NCBI RefSeq assembly: GCF_964355755.1 | Contig: NC_092672.1 | Span: forward strand, 992,001-1,056,000 | Length of the DNA: 64,000 nt | Direction: 5' to 3' | Origin: Antedon mediterranea | Lineage: Eukaryota; Echinodermata; Crinoidea; Comatulida; Antedonidae | Part shown: one piece after another, positions 22,201-34,700 of the stretch | Layout of the letters: the number at the start of each line of letters is the position of its first letter | How positions within the stretch are numbered: the stretch's first letter is position 1 | Translations under genes and position numbers: made by a program | The notes under the pieces: model-generated | What the model was told of the DNA's origin: nothing | The model's input: only the letters and a program-made list of their open reading frames with translations | The model's database searches: none

Positions 22201-25200
22201 AAGGCCCATTTACACTACACTAGGACAATAAGATCAACTGGACTACACAAGCCAGCCTAAAGGCCCATTTACACTAGGACAATAACTATCAACGAGAATA
22301 GATAAACATACATTCTTCTTCTCATTCTTACATACAGTGAACCAAAAGAAAATAGAAAGGCTTTCATTCTAGAACTATTATAGTGTGACAGTGGCTGTGT
22401 TTGTGTGGACTAGTACACCGAGGTAACACCCTACTCGTCTCGAAAGATGTACTCGGTTCTTTAAAGTGCACATGAGCTATGTGTACACTGGACCTACGAG
22501 AAGACTCGTTCTACCATGGAACGAGTGAGCCTCGAACCCTTGCCGATTTTATGGCTACATAATTACGGTTCCATCTTAACCGCTCGGCTACTTACTTGCT
22601 ACTACTCACATCATTATTGAGTCACTTTAAGTCACTACTCAAAATTCACCTTTTCTGATTTTTTTTTTACAGCGCCATGAGCAATGAATGTTGGAATGGC
22701 GCTATATAAATCGAACGATTGATTGATTGATTGCTAAAGTCCTATTATATAATTAAAGGATGAAAAATTTTTCAATTTCTTTTGTTTTATGCATGAAAAA
22801 TACATATTTATCTAATTATTGTGTATTTTTATCTTTCTAGTATAAATGGGCCTTAAAATAGTAAACTTTATTAACTGACTGATGTTAAATGTTTGCTGGC
22901 TGGTATTGCCTGACCGCTTTCGTTTGATGCTATTGATGTGACTTTACTGTCAGAAATTCAACAGGATTTGCAATGTAAAAAAAGTCCTACTAAATAAATA
23001 TTGTAATCTACAGTAGTACTATATTGATTTGACCGGCAATACATTTTATATAGTTCAATAATGAAAGTACAAAAAACAGTTAGACTTAAATGGGGAATAC
23101 CCTTTTGTTGTATAGAGTTGACGTTTTTTGCAAATGAATTTCCTTCACATAATTGACCACAAGCAATCAACTTGAATCAACTCATACACCATTGACCTTT
23201 CTCACTAGTAAGACGACAGATTTTAAACCATTTTCTATAGAGTACCTGAACTGTATTTCCACCATACTTGGCAAAATGCCAAGTATATTGTTTTTCTATT
23301 TATTTTTTGTTTATTGGTTTGTACAAACTATGTCATGAAGTAGTGGACTTAGAAGCCACTCCCTAATTAGATTATTAATGTCCACAATTTTAAGTTTAAT
23401 CTGTAGACCTATATACAACATGGATTGACATATTAAATAGCACGCCCTCTGCCGTTCTATGAATTTTGACAAGTATTGATTAAATGTATTTTATCAATTT
23501 ACAAGAAAATATTTTGATTTACGGACTAGTTAACTTTATAATAGTGTTGCAATAAATCAAACACATAAGTGTACCATATACATAAAGAACTTTACCAAAA
23601 TCAGAGTCATAAATCTAAGGTTCTGTCTACACCATAAAACTAAATGTGATGTGTCCAAATATAGCAGTGATATGCTCAAATATATAGTAGTGATATGCCC
23701 AAATATGGTAGTGATTGACATCATGTCCATAATAGGCACATATCACATAAAGTTTGGTAGTGTAGACAGAGCTTAAGCCTTTTATTTATTGCAACACAAC
23801 CATACATTGGTTTGAAAACTAAAAATGCAAGACGGCATCAAATTAAGCAACAAATAGTGCAACTTACCATAAGTATTCCAGATTCATAGTCATTGTCATT
23901 CACCAATCTGGTGGTACACATTTGATTAAATTTTAAATCTAAAAAATAAGAAAAACAATATTTTCATTTATCGAGGAATTTTGCTATTTCCTGTTTTACT
24001 TCAATATGTAAAATATGTCATTGAATAGCGCTTTGAATAGCGCATTGATAGCATTGAATAGTGTATTGAATATGTACAGAGCATAGAATATGTGCAGCAC
24101 ACATTAAGAGCATGCTTATATCTGCTATATAAGAATACAGAATTATTTTCATCAAACAATCATTAATGTTATACAATAAAACATAATCATTTTCCTGTTT
24201 TTAATGCTATAACACTGACAGTACATGTTGACAACAGAATTTGTTGAAATGAAAAGGCAAATTACTAAAAAAGAAATGACAATGATACATGTGTGCATCA
24301 GTGGAGACACAAATTAAATAAGCATAAAGCGATTAATCAAAACGATAAAGAAAGAAATTGAAGAGATTTCGGGTAACACTAACCCTTTCTCATGAACACA
24401 AATTATATAAATAAATAACAAAAAAAAAGTAAGAGGACAACCTTTTAAGCTCAAAAGCTTGTTTCCACAGAGTTTTGATTATATTGTCACAAAATCTTTA
24501 CAATTTGACTATTCTTACCTTTAAATTTGTTGAGACAGCCTAGGCAGTCAGTTCTTTGACAACCCCAATACATGTGACAAAAATATAGATGACAATTACT
24601 ACCTAAAAATAAATAATAATTAACATTATGAGCTAATAAGCTTTTTGGGCTATCCTGGAAAATCTTAAATTATAAATGTATTTATTTGTAATGTCAGTAT
24701 TTTATGTTTATTTGTATGTATTTTTATGATGATTTTCCTAATAAATTCAAATCAAATCATTTCATGTGTAACAATGTAAAGTTGTCTCAACCAACAATCC
24801 TGCTTGATGAAGTGTCTACAGCTAGATATGATTTAAGCTGTCTACACTATCAAACTGTTTGTCAATGTGATGTGCCCATATACGGACATAGGGAGCCTCC
24901 AATTTTGTAACGATCTAAGACCTTTACGTCACTTTAATTCATTGTGCCTCCTAGATTCCCCCACCCAGTTATGGTGGTTTCTAGGCCTAGGCAATAACCT
25001 AGCATAGGCAATTACTTAGGCAATAACCTAGCGTAGGCAACTGCCTAGGCCTAGGCAATAACCTAGCGTATGCAACTACCTAGGCCTAGGCAATAACCTA
25101 GCGTATGCAACTACCTAGGCCTAGGCAATAACCTAGCGTAGGCAACTACAGGTACCTAGGCAATAACCTTGCGTAGGCAACTACTTAGGCCTAGGCAATA

Positions 25201-28200
25201 GCCTAGCGTAGGCAACTACTTAGGCCTAGGCAATAACCTAGCGTAGGCAACTACTTAGGCCTAGGCAATAGCCTAGCGTAGGCAACTACTTAGGCCTAGG
25301 CAATAGCTTAGCGTAGGTGACAACCTAGGCATATGCCGCAATCAAAACCTCAAATTACAATCTGGTATACAATACTTACAAGATTGCCGTGGCAATGGTA
25401 TATCAACACTAGCCAGTCTACGATCTGGAAAGGGATCTCCACAACAACCACAAACTAGATGGTTAGAGAACGGCGCACAAGAATATGGTGGAGGCGTAGG
25501 CATGGGTACAGCTATTCCATGTGAGGTCATCTTACTCCTCTGAACTAAAGTTGGTACCAATTGCACAGTGCTAAATGAGGATAATTGGCTTAAGTTGTAA
25601 TCCAAACATTGTCTACACGTTGGTCTGCAAATAGAAGAGAATAACAAGTGAGAAAAAATAGTAAAAAGACATAAGATGACCGATTTAGACTTTAACTTTC
25701 TCCAAAAAAAAAACATTAAAGCTACTCACAAAAGGCCTTCGTCAGAGTCGGAATCATCACTACTATTTGTTCCAAAACTGGAATCAAGAAAACTAAAACT
25801 GCTTTGTACTGGTTTCTTGTAAACCTAAAAACACAATAGAACAGTTTAAATTGTTTTTAAATATTTTCAATTTCTATTTTCTTTTTTAAACCGATAAAAA
25901 TGACTTATAATTTAATTTATTTCAGAGATTAGCTCAAAATCCTAATACTTTGAATGTTTATGATATTATTGATATTTTATTAAATAATTTATCAATTTTT
26001 AGATCTGAGATTGTAAAAGTTGTTTAATGCTTATTTTGTTCTTTGTTTTGTTTTATCTCAGCCTGTTAGGTTTTTATCTCTGTTTGTTGTGAATTGAATA
26101 AAATAGAAATTTATATATTATATTGTATCAAGAAAAAAACCTGTTTATACTTGTTTCCTACTGTAGACAACAATTTGAGAGAGAGACATCATCAAAACTG
26201 TTTAATAATTATTCACATGTAAATCATTCGTTGATTGCTAGTGTAAACCAGGCTTAATAGAGGAATGTCACCCTGGCAATATGTTCCTTTATACTGCACT
26301 ACAACCAGCTTCTATTCACTATCTAAATTCCCCCTATTTCATCTTACCATATCGTGAGTTATCAGATTTTTTGCATCCATTTCTTTAATTTCTTCCTCAG
26401 TTCTTTTTTTTTCTGTAAAAAAAAAGAAATTTCATCTGTAGTTGCCGTAATAGTAGAGACCATGAAGGGAACTGTTTACTATGATGTTGGAAAAAGATTG
26501 TTTTGAAAACGTCTCCATGACTGTAATATTAATTTAAAATAATTCACTCCAACTTACCAGGATGATTCTTTAAATAGACTTCTACTAGATTCTTTACAAT
26601 GTGATTGTAACTGATTCTATCTACATTAGTGCGGCACTAACAAAAAGAAACAACAACACATTATATATTTGCAGTAAATAATAAATTAAAAACAATGACA
26701 TTCGTGTTGGAATAGCTTTGGGTTTGTCTAATCTATCATAATTGAAGTTAAGTATAGTTCAGTATACCTGAAAAACAAGTTTTAACTCAATTCAAAATAT
26801 CTGTATTCATCCCTCGAGTAGAAGGAAAGGATTACATCATTTGTTTGAAGTCTTGTTCTTCTCTTGGAGGGAAAAATGCCAATGTCGGTTTATCCAGGTA
26901 AGATAGGCACGTGTACTTACTGTAGGGCATTCCTTGGAATTAGACATCCATGATGAATAACAGGCTGCACAAAATGTATGCATACACGGCTGCAAGCTAA
27001 AGAAGGGAAACAAAAACTAAAATAAAACCTAAGCAAATTACTGAAAACCAACTGGGCTGCGAACGTTTCTATAAAATACATAAACGATACTAAACGACAT
27101 GTAAAGCTCTGTCTACATATATATAGTGATATGCCCAAGTATGGTAGGGATATGATGTCATCATGTCTATATATGGGCACATCACATAAAGTTTGATAGC
27201 CCTGTTTACACTATCAAACTTTATGTGACAACAAAATGTGATGTGCCATATATGGACATGATGATGTCATATAGTTTTAATTTTAATTTTTAAAATACAG
27301 TACAATGCAATTTACCTGACTGCATTGTGTAGAATGTCCTGACAAATACTACAGAGCAGAGTCTCTTCCATGTCATCTCGTTTGTTGTCAGTTGATGGAC
27401 CAGCTTTACTGGTGTCAACAACATCTGGCAAACCAGAGTGTCTTTCATCAGATGTAGAGGGATCACCAGATGGAGCAACCTTTGTGATCTGGATGTTTTT
27501 GGAGGTTGTCTGGACATCAGACAGGCTTTCACAAGATGTTTTTCTGGCCTTACTCAATACAACTCTTGAAGTTGTCTGGTCACGTTTTAGTTCCTCACTT
27601 GTTTCTGGTTCTGCAGCCTCTTCTTTTGAGTCATCCAATTTAACTCTCTTAGCTGCTGGAGGGTCATGTGACTCAATATTTTGGCTAGATGCCAAAATGT
27701 TGTATTCTAATGTACAGTCTGTTAAAAAAAAACAATAATTACAAAAATGTTACGGAATGTGAATGTATGTTTGTTTCATTTATTATGCAAAGTTTGCATG
27801 TAAACTTAGCAATAGATTTAGAAAGAAAACTTAGCTTATACATTTAGTATGAAAACTTAGCATGCAAACATAGTATGAAAACTTAGCATGCAAACATAGT
27901 ATGAAAACTTAGCATGCAAACATAGTATGAAAACTTAGCATGCAAACATAGTATGAAAACTTAGCATGCAAACATAGTATGAAAACTTAGCATGCAAACA
28001 TAGTATGAAAACTTAGCATGCAAACATAGTATGAAAACTTAGCATGCAAACATAGTATGAAAACTAATTTGACGTGATGTACCCACATATAATATGACAT
28101 CATCATGTCTATATATGGGCACATCACATTTTGTTGTCACATAAAGTTTGAAAAACTTAAAATGCAAACTTAGTGTGAAAACTTAGCATGCAAACTTAGC

Positions 28201-31200
28201 ATATGTAATGACCTGTTCTCTGGAGGTCACTACTGTCATTCTCCAGTTCCTTTTGAAGTTCCAAAGAGTCTTGGTAAAGAAAAGCTACATCTGGAAAAAT
28301 AAAAGTTATTGTTCAAAGATTTGCATGGCAAATAAAAACAAGTAAAGTTAGGTTTGCAGACTTACATCATTTTTCTAAAAAGGACAATACAGTAGTTGAG
28401 AATGTCTAAAGTTTTATGTGACATCAAATCAAAACTTTATGTGACAAAAAATTTGATGTGCCTATATATCAAGTCAAGTCAAGTCAAGTATCATTTATTA
28501 TCATTTGTTTTAGGAAAAACATAGAAATTCTGTTTGCTCTGTTGGCGGAGCACAATATCCAACGGACACAACACGTACTCAAAAACAAAAACATTACAAA
28601 AAAGTGTCTAAATTATGTTTAAGGCTCTAATAGCTCCTGGAAAGATACTATTTGTAAATCGTGCCTTATTGGCCTTAATAGAACGCAATCGCCGACCGCT
28701 GCGCATCAACTGGAACATACTAGAGGCCGGATGAAATTGATCATCTTTGATAGCCACTGCCTTTTTCAGAAGACGATCCGAAAATATGTTCTCCAAAGGC
28801 AGTTGTGCAGATCCAATTATACGCGATGCGGTCTTGACTATTCTATTTAGGTCACGCTTTTCATTTTCGGTAGCGCTACCGAACCATACCGTTAAAGAAT
28901 ACGTTATTACACTCTGGACATGATGATGTCATTACCATATTTAAGAATATCATTACTAAATCTGGGCACATCACATTTTTTGTAAAACTAGTTTGATAGT
29001 GTAGAGAGCTTTAGGTTTATATGATTTCATTCAAATATAATCAGTGGTTTTTGGAAAATAATCTGCATTATTTTGAATACTTACTGCATTCAGAGTCAGT
29101 CTTCTTGAAAACAATGTAAACTTCATCACCATGTTTTAACTTGTATTTCTAAATCAATTAAAGAAAAAAACTAATTTTATATTATAAATAGAAATTTCAA
29201 CTAAATTCAATGTCAGACAAATTGATATTATTGCAGTTTTTTCAATACTGTAAATTTTCTCCCCATATTTTAACTTGTATTTCTGAAATTAATTTTTAAA
29301 AAGTAATATTGTATTGGTTTGTATAAACAAAAATGTCAACAAAATTCATCAGATCAATTAATAGATTATATTTGTATTATTGTAGGTAAATAGTTACTGT
29401 TTTAGCAGGTATGACTAAAGACCACTGTACCTGTCCTTTAGTGATTTGTATCTCCTGGTTGATTGTTGTACCATTTGTGCTGTAAATATAAACATGTTTT
29501 ATTAAGTACAACAATTTTTGTTAATTCTGGAAGATATGATGTTTCTGTTAGTTTCTTTGCTGTTTTATAATGTTGTATTTGTTATCGGAGGCACCTTGAA
29601 GCTAAGGTGGTTCCACCTTTTGAGGCACCTGTGTAAAATAGTGACTAAAAAAAATATATTCATATAATATATATTTGGTGGCTTATCCTTGGTTCCCACA
29701 TAACACAAGGATTAACAGTAATTGACGTGAAGGATCACTTTTGATTGTCAAATCACTGGTGTGAACCAAACTTTAAGTTATGTTACGTTGCCGTTTTTTG
29801 TTTAATAAAAAAAAGTGCCGATATTAGTGCTGATACCAATATGTGATAGATATCATCATGTCCATATCAGCATGTACCTCACTTTATTTTTATTGAACAC
29901 AACAGCTCTGTAATGTAACTTAAAGCTTGGTTCCCATGAACTGTGTAAACAGAGCTTAAAGCTCAGGTACAGGCATGAATTTTAAATATAATATTTGGTT
30001 AATTGTACATAAATCAAATATTTGTAACAGAAATCAAGACGAAAAAACATCAATTTCCCGTAATATGGTCAAATACAAAATTTGGCAAAATTCTTCCATA
30101 AAAACCAGGATAATTTTTTTTCAGTAGTTTAGGTAGTTAACCTAATGTAATAACATGTCTGGTGACTCCCTAGACGGTGAAAAAAGGTGGTGGATATACA
30201 GTGGATAATTTTTGCTATAGCATGAAAATAAAAATCTGAAGTTGAATAAAAATATCAGAAATGTAATATTTAAGTTATATTACCTATATTTAGTCATCTG
30301 ATAACATTTTTTACCACACCGTTTATTTTTCATAGCTTTTTAAAACGCCTCTTTATTTACAAAATTTGTGTACAAAAGAATAGAGATTTTACTGTGTAAT
30401 TTGAACTATCCCCCCACTGATTAGAAAGTGCTTATTTTCAACAAGCTCGTGTAACACAAATAAAATCCCAAAAATTATGAAACATAGGGGAAACTATAGA
30501 TCGATAATTATTGGAATGTATGATCAATAGAAATTTTTTGCCCGCACCTGGCCTTTAAATGGGATTGTCTCCCGTTCTGAGTGTAGCATTATCCTGATTG
30601 TCTTTCCAAAATATTCAATGATAAAATTAAACAATGCATAATTTTCACATTTTGTAACTTGTTTTCAGGTGTAATGTTTATTCTGGTACCTGTTATCTTG
30701 TAACCAAACTTCATTGTCAGCACCTTTTGTAATACAACAATGATGGCTGGAAATGTGATGATTACCTCGTATGCACAGATTGCAATCTGGAGAAAAAGAT
30801 TCATTCTTAAGTTATTGATTTAATTTTGATATTAAAATAATAAATAATAGGCCTAGGCCTAATTAAAATAAAATATGCAACAATCAATCCTGTATCATAC
30901 AGTGTATGTATATATATATATATTAACTTATTTATTGAACAATTAGTAATTACCTCTCCTCTCACTCAATACAATACAATGGCCAAAAGTTAGTCAACAT
31001 TGGCATGTGTCCTGGCCTGGGTATACAATGGGCCTAGCCTACTACTAGCTAGGCTCAGACGGACTCGGCCTCTCTACTACTACTACTAGTCCTAGCCTAG
31101 TAGTACTACTACTAGGCGTAGCTACCCTCTCAGCAGGCTCTCTCAGTAGTAGTACTAGCCTAGCCTGGCCCTTCCTTGTTGTAGCCTAGGCCTACCGATA

Positions 31201-31375
31201 CGACCAACTATACTAGCTAGGTTAGGCCTAGCCTAGCTAGCTTTATTGTTAGCTTACGTAATAGTTTACCTTTGGATCGACCGATAGTAAAAGATTCTGT
31301 ACTGATGTATGAAATAGGAGTATCCACGTCAGTAGAACAAACTAATTGGGCCCAGCTAGTTTTATTTTCGTCCAT
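19204..31375 (-). CDS. chfr: E3 ubiquitin-protein ligase CHFR (16 exons, complete)
   Basis: Exons in order: 31375-31270, 30786-30690, 29479-29431, 29148-29085, 28290-28213, 27718-27316, 26996-26921, 26636-26558, 26412-26348, 25824-25730, 25624-25380, 24602-24519, 23938-23868, 20472-20274, 19407-19332 and 19240-19204. All phases agree; 1824 nt, 607 residues (human CHFR is about 664). CHFR delays mitotic entry under microtubule stress by ubiquitylating mitotic kinases. Visible: an N-terminal FHA domain (FTIGRSKDCNL, ISSHHC, NSTNGTTIN), a Ser/acidic linker, a RING finger from about residue 254 (CSICQD, LQPCMHTFCAACY, CPTCRT), a cysteine-rich region (CGCCGDPFPDRR, HMYWGCQRTDCLGC, VICYQCGLKLFKEL) and a C-terminal PAR-binding zinc finger (RPNCYWGKNC, HHARNFNHICEQTRH). 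The last exon encodes only 12 residues plus part of a split codon, but completes the PBZ. It is head-to-head with the WD40 gene. Confidence 0.95.
20871..21346. mobile_element. MITE of the TGTCTACACTATCAAAC family, split by a SINE
   Basis: The left end ttaagcttcttctacactgc and the right end agtttgatagtgtagccaga are the family ends; the interior repeats tggtagtgatatgcccaca. At about 20980 the element is interrupted by a tRNA-like sequence and resumes near 21283 with tccatatatgggcacatcac. It lies in the large CHFR intron 20473-23867. Confidence 0.75.
20980..21282 (+). mobile_element. tRNA-derived SINE inserted in a MITE
   Basis: It starts ggagtggagctgtggcttgg with an A-box-like tggcttggtggtta and a B-box-like gggttcaagtcc about 40 bp later, the spacing of an RNA polymerase III promoter. 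The tail ends in an A-rich aataaaacataaaacat. It is nested in the MITE and therefore younger. Confidence 0.7.
22178..22860. mobile_element. Composite of repeats: AAAGGCCCATTTACACT ends around a tRNA-like SINE
   Basis: A 60-65-bp unit (ggactacacaagccagccta, aaggcccatttacac) is tandemly duplicated at 22178-22290. The inverse agtataaatgggccttaaaa occurs at about 22840-22860. Between them, on the minus strand, is a tRNA-like block near 22590-22500 (gtagccgagcggttaagatg, ggttcgaggctcac). A gcgctatataaatcg plus (attg)n tail is on the plus strand near 22700-22735. I read this as nested non-autonomous elements in a CHFR intron. Confidence 0.55.
23616..23776. mobile_element. MITE, TGTCTACACTATCAAAC family
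   Basis: Ends taaggttctgtctacaccat and aagtttggtagtgtagacag agree with the family termini. The interior has atagtagtgatatgcccaaa repeats. It is 161 bp, inside a CHFR intron. Confidence 0.75.
24832..24900. mobile_element. Partial MITE end, same family
   Basis: Only the left half is present: taagctgtctacactatcaa followed by gtgatgtgcccatatacgga. The opposite end is missing. Confidence 0.6.
24960..25335. repeat. 36-bp minisatellite rich in CCTAGGC (CHFR intron)
   Basis: About ten copies of a 36-bp unit containing gcgtaggcaactacttaggc and ctaggcaataacctag. The unit is itself built from short CCTAGG palindromes. It ends about 45 bp before the downstream end of the CHFR exon at 25380-25624, so it lies just past that exon's donor. 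Confidence 0.9.
27102..27276. mobile_element. Two abutting partial MITEs, same family
   Basis: One family copy (gtaaagctctgtctacatat to cacataaagtttgatag, 27102-27200) runs directly into the start of another (tacactatcaaactttatgt, 27205-27276). It lies in the CHFR intron just after the large linker exon. Confidence 0.65.
27849..28066. repeat. 26-bp minisatellite TATGAAAACTTAGCATGCAAACATAG
   Basis: About eight nearly perfect 26-bp units starting tatgaaaacttagcatgcaa and ending acatag, flanked by degenerate copies on both sides (to about 28200, interrupted by a MITE fragment at 28067-28150). It lies in a CHFR intron. There are no unique spacers, so it is not CRISPR-like. Confidence 0.92.
28405..29013. 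mobile_element. MITE interrupted by a LINE 3' fragment
   Basis: The left half, acatcaaatcaaaactttat to gatgtgcc, breaks near 28465. The right half resumes near 28916 with ggacatgatgatgtcattac and ends agtttgatagtgtagagagc. The 450 bp between are a LINE fragment on the minus strand. Confidence 0.65.
28466..28915 (-). mobile_element. Non-LTR retrotransposon (LINE) 3'-end fragment
   Basis: The minus-strand frame 28796-28608 encodes a terminal reverse-transcriptase-ORF motif: LMRSGRRLRSIKANKARFTN, then SIFPGAIRALN. This resembles the usual LINE ORF2 ending SFFPxAIxLLN. The 3' end carries (CTTGA)n (caagtcaagtcaagtcaagt on the plus strand), a typical microsatellite LINE tail. It is 5'-truncated, as usual for LINE copies, and inserted in a MITE within a CHFR intron. 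Confidence 0.7.
29229..29282 (-). pseudogene. Decayed duplicate of the CHFR FHA-domain exon
   Basis: On the minus strand an acceptor (aatttcag) at 29283 is followed by codons reading KYKLKYGEKIYSIEKT. The true exon at 29148-29085 starts KYKLKHGDEVYIVFKKTD. The similarity continues into the flanking intron, so a short genomic segment was tandemly duplicated. No usable donor is visible in the copy. Confidence 0.6.
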
Positions 31376-31744
31376 CTTCTTTTCACACGTACGTCGTCCA
31401 GTCTTGTCATGTTGTTTTCTTCGTCATGCATGATCAATCTCTCTACTAACTTGAGGTCGCACTGGTGGTAATTGTAAACATTGATTTTTTGGTCGACCAT
31501 CATCGATCGTTGAGCAAAGATTGTATAGCGCCGCTACGCGGCGCTATACAATCTTTGGTTTGAGTGCCCGGAGGTACGTTGGAGCTAGAAAAGTTAGCGT
31601 CCGTTGTCAAGGAAAATAAAGTGACGTTTGTCACGTAGTTATGTCATTCGATCCACTTATACATCACCTGTCGACGTATGCAAAGATTTGGAATTGTGAC
31701 CAACCGGAATTCTATTTACATTTAATCAAATTTACTCAATTAAA
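31376..31744. promoter_or_regulatory. Shared head-to-head promoter region of CHFR and WD40 gene
   Basis: Only 369 bp separate the CHFR start codon (minus strand) and the WD40-protein start codon (plus strand), so both promoters and 5' leaders must lie here. The tract contains a perfect hairpin at 31515-31557 and CGATCGTTGATC-like words. No TATA box stands out in either direction. Confidence 0.6.
31515..31557. repeat. Perfect 20-bp-arm hairpin in the bidirectional promoter
   Basis: Arms caaagattgtatagcgccgc and gcggcgctatacaatctttg are perfect reverse complements separated by only TAC. It is 43 bp in all. Confidence 0.95.
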
Positions 31745-34700
31745 ATGTTTGCACTTGCAGGAGTGACGGGAGCTGGAGTGGCCCGAAACCATCCTCGCTC
31801 CGCCGGCAGTGAGATGTCTTCCACACCTCGGAGCAGCAGTGTACTCAGCATTCCAGCTAGCCTACGAAGTGAAGTTATAAATTCTGAAAGGAGGGGGAAA
31901 AGAAAAGACCCAGTGGCGGAAGGGAACATGCGAATTTTATCAGTGGTGTAAGTATCGATTTTAAATTACGGTTTTACCCTTCCAAGCTGTAGAGGCTTAA
32001 TTTGCATGTTTTGAATGTAACTTGGAACAAGATAGAAATCTAATTAGGCCCAGGCCTATCCGTCTTTAAACTTTAGTGCACAATATTTGTGAACTGTGCT
32101 TTATGGCTAATATTCTATTATTTACAGAGAGTGCCATGAAACCATAATGTGCTGTAAATACAATGAAATGGGGAAGTTGCTGGCCGTAGGATTTGTAGAT
32201 GGATCAATAAAGGTAACAAGTAAAATAAGAAAGTAATATGTCTGAGAAACGACAACAATAATCATTGGTTGAAGATAATAACACTAAAGATTAAATCTCA
32301 GTTGTTGCGAAAGTGTAGTAGCACCAAAAAATCTATATATCTGTCTGTATACAGATTATTTGATTATTAAGAATTAAAAATGTGTTTTTTTTCTGCCTGA
32401 AGCTAATATGAAAATTAGCTATTTTCTTAAATTTAAATTCTACATGTAAAATTAACAGATCGCACAAAATGAATTATAAGCGAGTTTCCCCCACGAAGAA
32501 AGAGAAAAAAAAATTAGTTATTCACATTTTAACTTATTGTTATATTTTGGTTCTCTGAAGGTCGTCTATTGATTCAAAGCAGCTGGGTGAAAACGACGGA
32601 TGAATAGGGGAAACCATAGCACTACAGCATCACACATCCCCACACATCACACATCACACATCCCCACACATTGTTTGTAAATGTCATTCCAACCTTGCAA
32701 GTACTCCGTTAGTAAGGCAACGTTGAATGGGCTGTTAAAACTTAGACATAATTTAGATATCTCTCCTTGTGATTGTAGGAAAGTAAAAATATTCAACCAA
32801 TAAAATACCAATATGTTTGCTAATGAATGTACATGCACAATAATTAATTCAATAGTTAATTTAACCATCAACCAATTTTATTTTAATTTAAAATTTAAAT
32901 TGATATGAGTATTTTTTTCTTTAATCAATTTGTTTTATTAAAATTTTTATTACAGTATATTTTGACTTAAACAAAAATGTTTTTGGGCGGATTAATTTCC
33001 TATCAATGTTTATTAAACTGGAATGCATCCAAATCTACTCCCAGAGTGAGCTGTAGCACATGTGAATCTACTCCCAGAGTGAGCTGTAGCACATGTGAAT
33101 CTACTCCCAGAGTGAGCTGTAGCACATGTGAACTTAAACCTTCCTAAATAAAAAAAAAAAGAGTCCTCACAAAATTCTTTCCTAAAATGCCTATCATATG
33201 TCTTCGGAACAATCATATTGTAGAAAATGATAATTATAACATGAAAACTCTTTCATGTTATAATCAAAATTGTTCTACAATTTGTCAATTCTACCTCGGA
33301 GTAATAATTTAGCCTACTCCATGATCCTACAGTGTGTATACAATAGCCATTGTACTTTAACAAATAATGAAATTTATACCTCCATGTTGAAAATTAAATT
33401 CTACACTAAGTTGGTCTGTAAACACTAACTTGATGATCAAGTTAGTGTTTACAGACCAACTTAGTGATGGGGATCATGCGACGGACTGCAGCCATGTATA
33501 TGGTCTTGTTTTTATACAAGAGCCATTGTACTTTAACATTACAAATAGTGAAATTTATACCTCCATGGTAAAAATTAATTTTCAATCATTATATTGCAAG
33601 ACTTGGGAGGCCTAGAGTTCCTTACACTTTTTAAACCTCAATCACTAAGGTTATATTTTCAAATAGACTATAATAATCTTCATGTTTTCTTTCCACAATT
33701 CCTTTGTACAGGTGTTGTTTATTGTGCATTCTCATCAATCATATTCTGTATTCCTACCCCATGCATGTGGATGGTTTATGGTGTTATTGAAGTAAATACT
33801 TTATAAATAGGTCACTATTGTTGCAGAATGATGTCATCAATATTTAGTGCCTCATCTGAGGACTGAATTCCATCAACAACACAACTTATTAACTTATTAC
33901 TGATGATCATTAATTATCCTCAGCCATAATGTCTAGCCCAACCCCCCCCCCCCCCCCCAACATGAAATGAAGAAGATTCCTGTATTTTATCTCTGCTACT
34001 TCTGAAGGAGACATTGGAAAAAGCACAATAGTGCCTGATAAATAACTCTGTCTACACTATCAAACATTGTGACAAAAAAAATGTGATGATGTGTCCATAT
34101 ATGGACATGATGACGTCATATTACTACCATTATTTTGGCACATCACACTTGTTTTGTCACATAAAGTTTGATAATGTAGACTGAGCTTTAAAGATTTTCA
34201 GCATGGAACACTTCATGTTCATTTATAAAGAAAAGCAATTTTAATTTTTTTGAATAATTTGCACATTTCCAATCATTTCAACTCATTAATAGTGAATACT
34301 TTATGAATCAAATTACCATACATTTTATTTCAAAATGTGCTCTTATACATTGTTCTCAATTGATGTAGTTTTAAGCAGAAAATAAACCAACCAAAAACAG
34401 TCTTGCCACAGACACGATAACCTTTGTACACACTCTTCACTGTCTATCCAACTGACCAATGCTGTTGATTGATAGATAGCCATCAACTACTACAATAATG
34501 ACACTTATTGATTTTATGTCAAATGATTGATTAATTAAATATCAACAAATTCAGAGACCTTTGTGTTTTTTTTGGTTTAAAATTCATAAATTGAGTGTTT
34601 GCAATACGTCTAAAGATAAATGATGTTGTTTGATGCTGTTTGACAGGTATATTCAGGAGAGACAGGATCAATCTTATACAGCCTAGGTGATCACAATACC

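Noticed and set aside
22500-22590. A functional tRNA gene on the minus strand
   Set aside because: A- and B-box-like words are present but the arms do not pair into a clean cloverleaf, and repeat-type sequence flanks it; a SINE head is the better reading.
27370-27738. 122-codon plus-strand frame
   Set aside because: It is the antisense shadow of the large CHFR linker exon, which is supported by splice phases and homology.
27849-28066. Regular 26-bp repeats, considered as a CRISPR array
   Set aside because: Units are contiguous with no spacers, and the context is an animal intron.
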